A stretch of DNA of 15,172 nucleotides from contig JAGFXW010000044.1 in NCBI GenBank assembly GCA_017861495.1, positions 1 through 15,172 of the forward strand, given 5' to 3'. Shown piece by piece: positions 15,163 through 15,172 of this stretch; position 1 is the stretch's first letter; every line of letters begins with the position of its first letter. A program made the position numbers and the translations under genes. The notes below the pieces were generated by a model, which saw only the letters and a program-made list of their open reading frames with translations, was not told the origin of the DNA and did not search any database. Source of the DNA: Bacillota bacterium. GTDB taxonomy: Bacteria; Bacillota_C; Negativicutes; CTSoil-072.

Positions 15163-15172
15163 GGAAGTGCCT
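15163..15172 (+). tRNA. selC: Possible first bases of tRNA-Sec (selC), cut by window edge
   Basis: The last ten bases, GGAAGTGCCT, resemble the 5' acceptor strand of bacterial tRNA-Sec (E. coli begins GGAAGA). They lie about 50 bases after the predicted start of a consensus promoter that follows selA-selB. The body of the tRNA is outside the window, so this is only a guess from context. Confidence 0.25.

Noticed and set aside
1..15172. CRISPR arrays, transposons, phage or defence genes
   Set aside because: No spaced direct repeats, transposase, integrase or known defence domains were seen; all long open frames belong to housekeeping or metabolic families.

Overview
The window looks like an origin-proximal chromosome segment of an anaerobic, hydrogen-metabolising Firmicute, most likely a Negativicute of the Sporomusa type. 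This is inferred from gene content only: a Noc/Soj/ParB set, a vitamin B12-dependent methionine synthase with a free-standing activation protein, the [FeFe]-hydrogenase maturase HydF, and selA-selB for selenocysteine. No 16S or other taxonomic marker is present. Apart from one leftward block, all genes read rightward.

Layout. (1) 1-829: noc, whose 5' end lies outside the window. (2) 899-1420: a small ferritin-like diiron protein ending in a strong intrinsic terminator. (3) 1471-1621: no gene, but dense inverted repeats, including a possible three-way-junction element. (4) 1622-4626, minus strand: a methionine synthase activation protein overlapping a metH gene that is broken in two. About two dozen conserved residues are missing and the frame changes near 2430-2450. 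(5) 4627-4974: divergent control region with an operator-like palindrome over the leftward promoter and a good sigma-A promoter for soj. (6) 4975-6625: soj-parB, with a parS site inside parB and a second, perfect one just downstream. (7) 6810-9587: aspartate ammonia-lyase and hydF. (8) 9651-11618: DUF4446 membrane protein, membrane-anchored M23 peptidase and bactofilin. (9) 11780-15057: selA-selB, followed by a consensus promoter at the right edge that may drive the tRNA-Sec gene.

How the parts fit. Soj, ParB and the two parS sites form the chromosome partition system. Noc is its paralogue and normally couples the nucleoid to the division site. DUF4446, M23 peptidase and bactofilin are plausible envelope and shape partners. 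HydF is the GTPase scaffold for the [FeFe]-hydrogenase H-cluster, and the adjacent aspartase could supply ammonia, but HydE and HydG are not in the window. SelA and SelB make and deliver selenocysteine. I see no clearly novel defence or mobile system. The items most worth checking are the metH lesion, the operator palindrome, the 1511-1565 structured element, the parS arrangement and the probable selC at the right edge.
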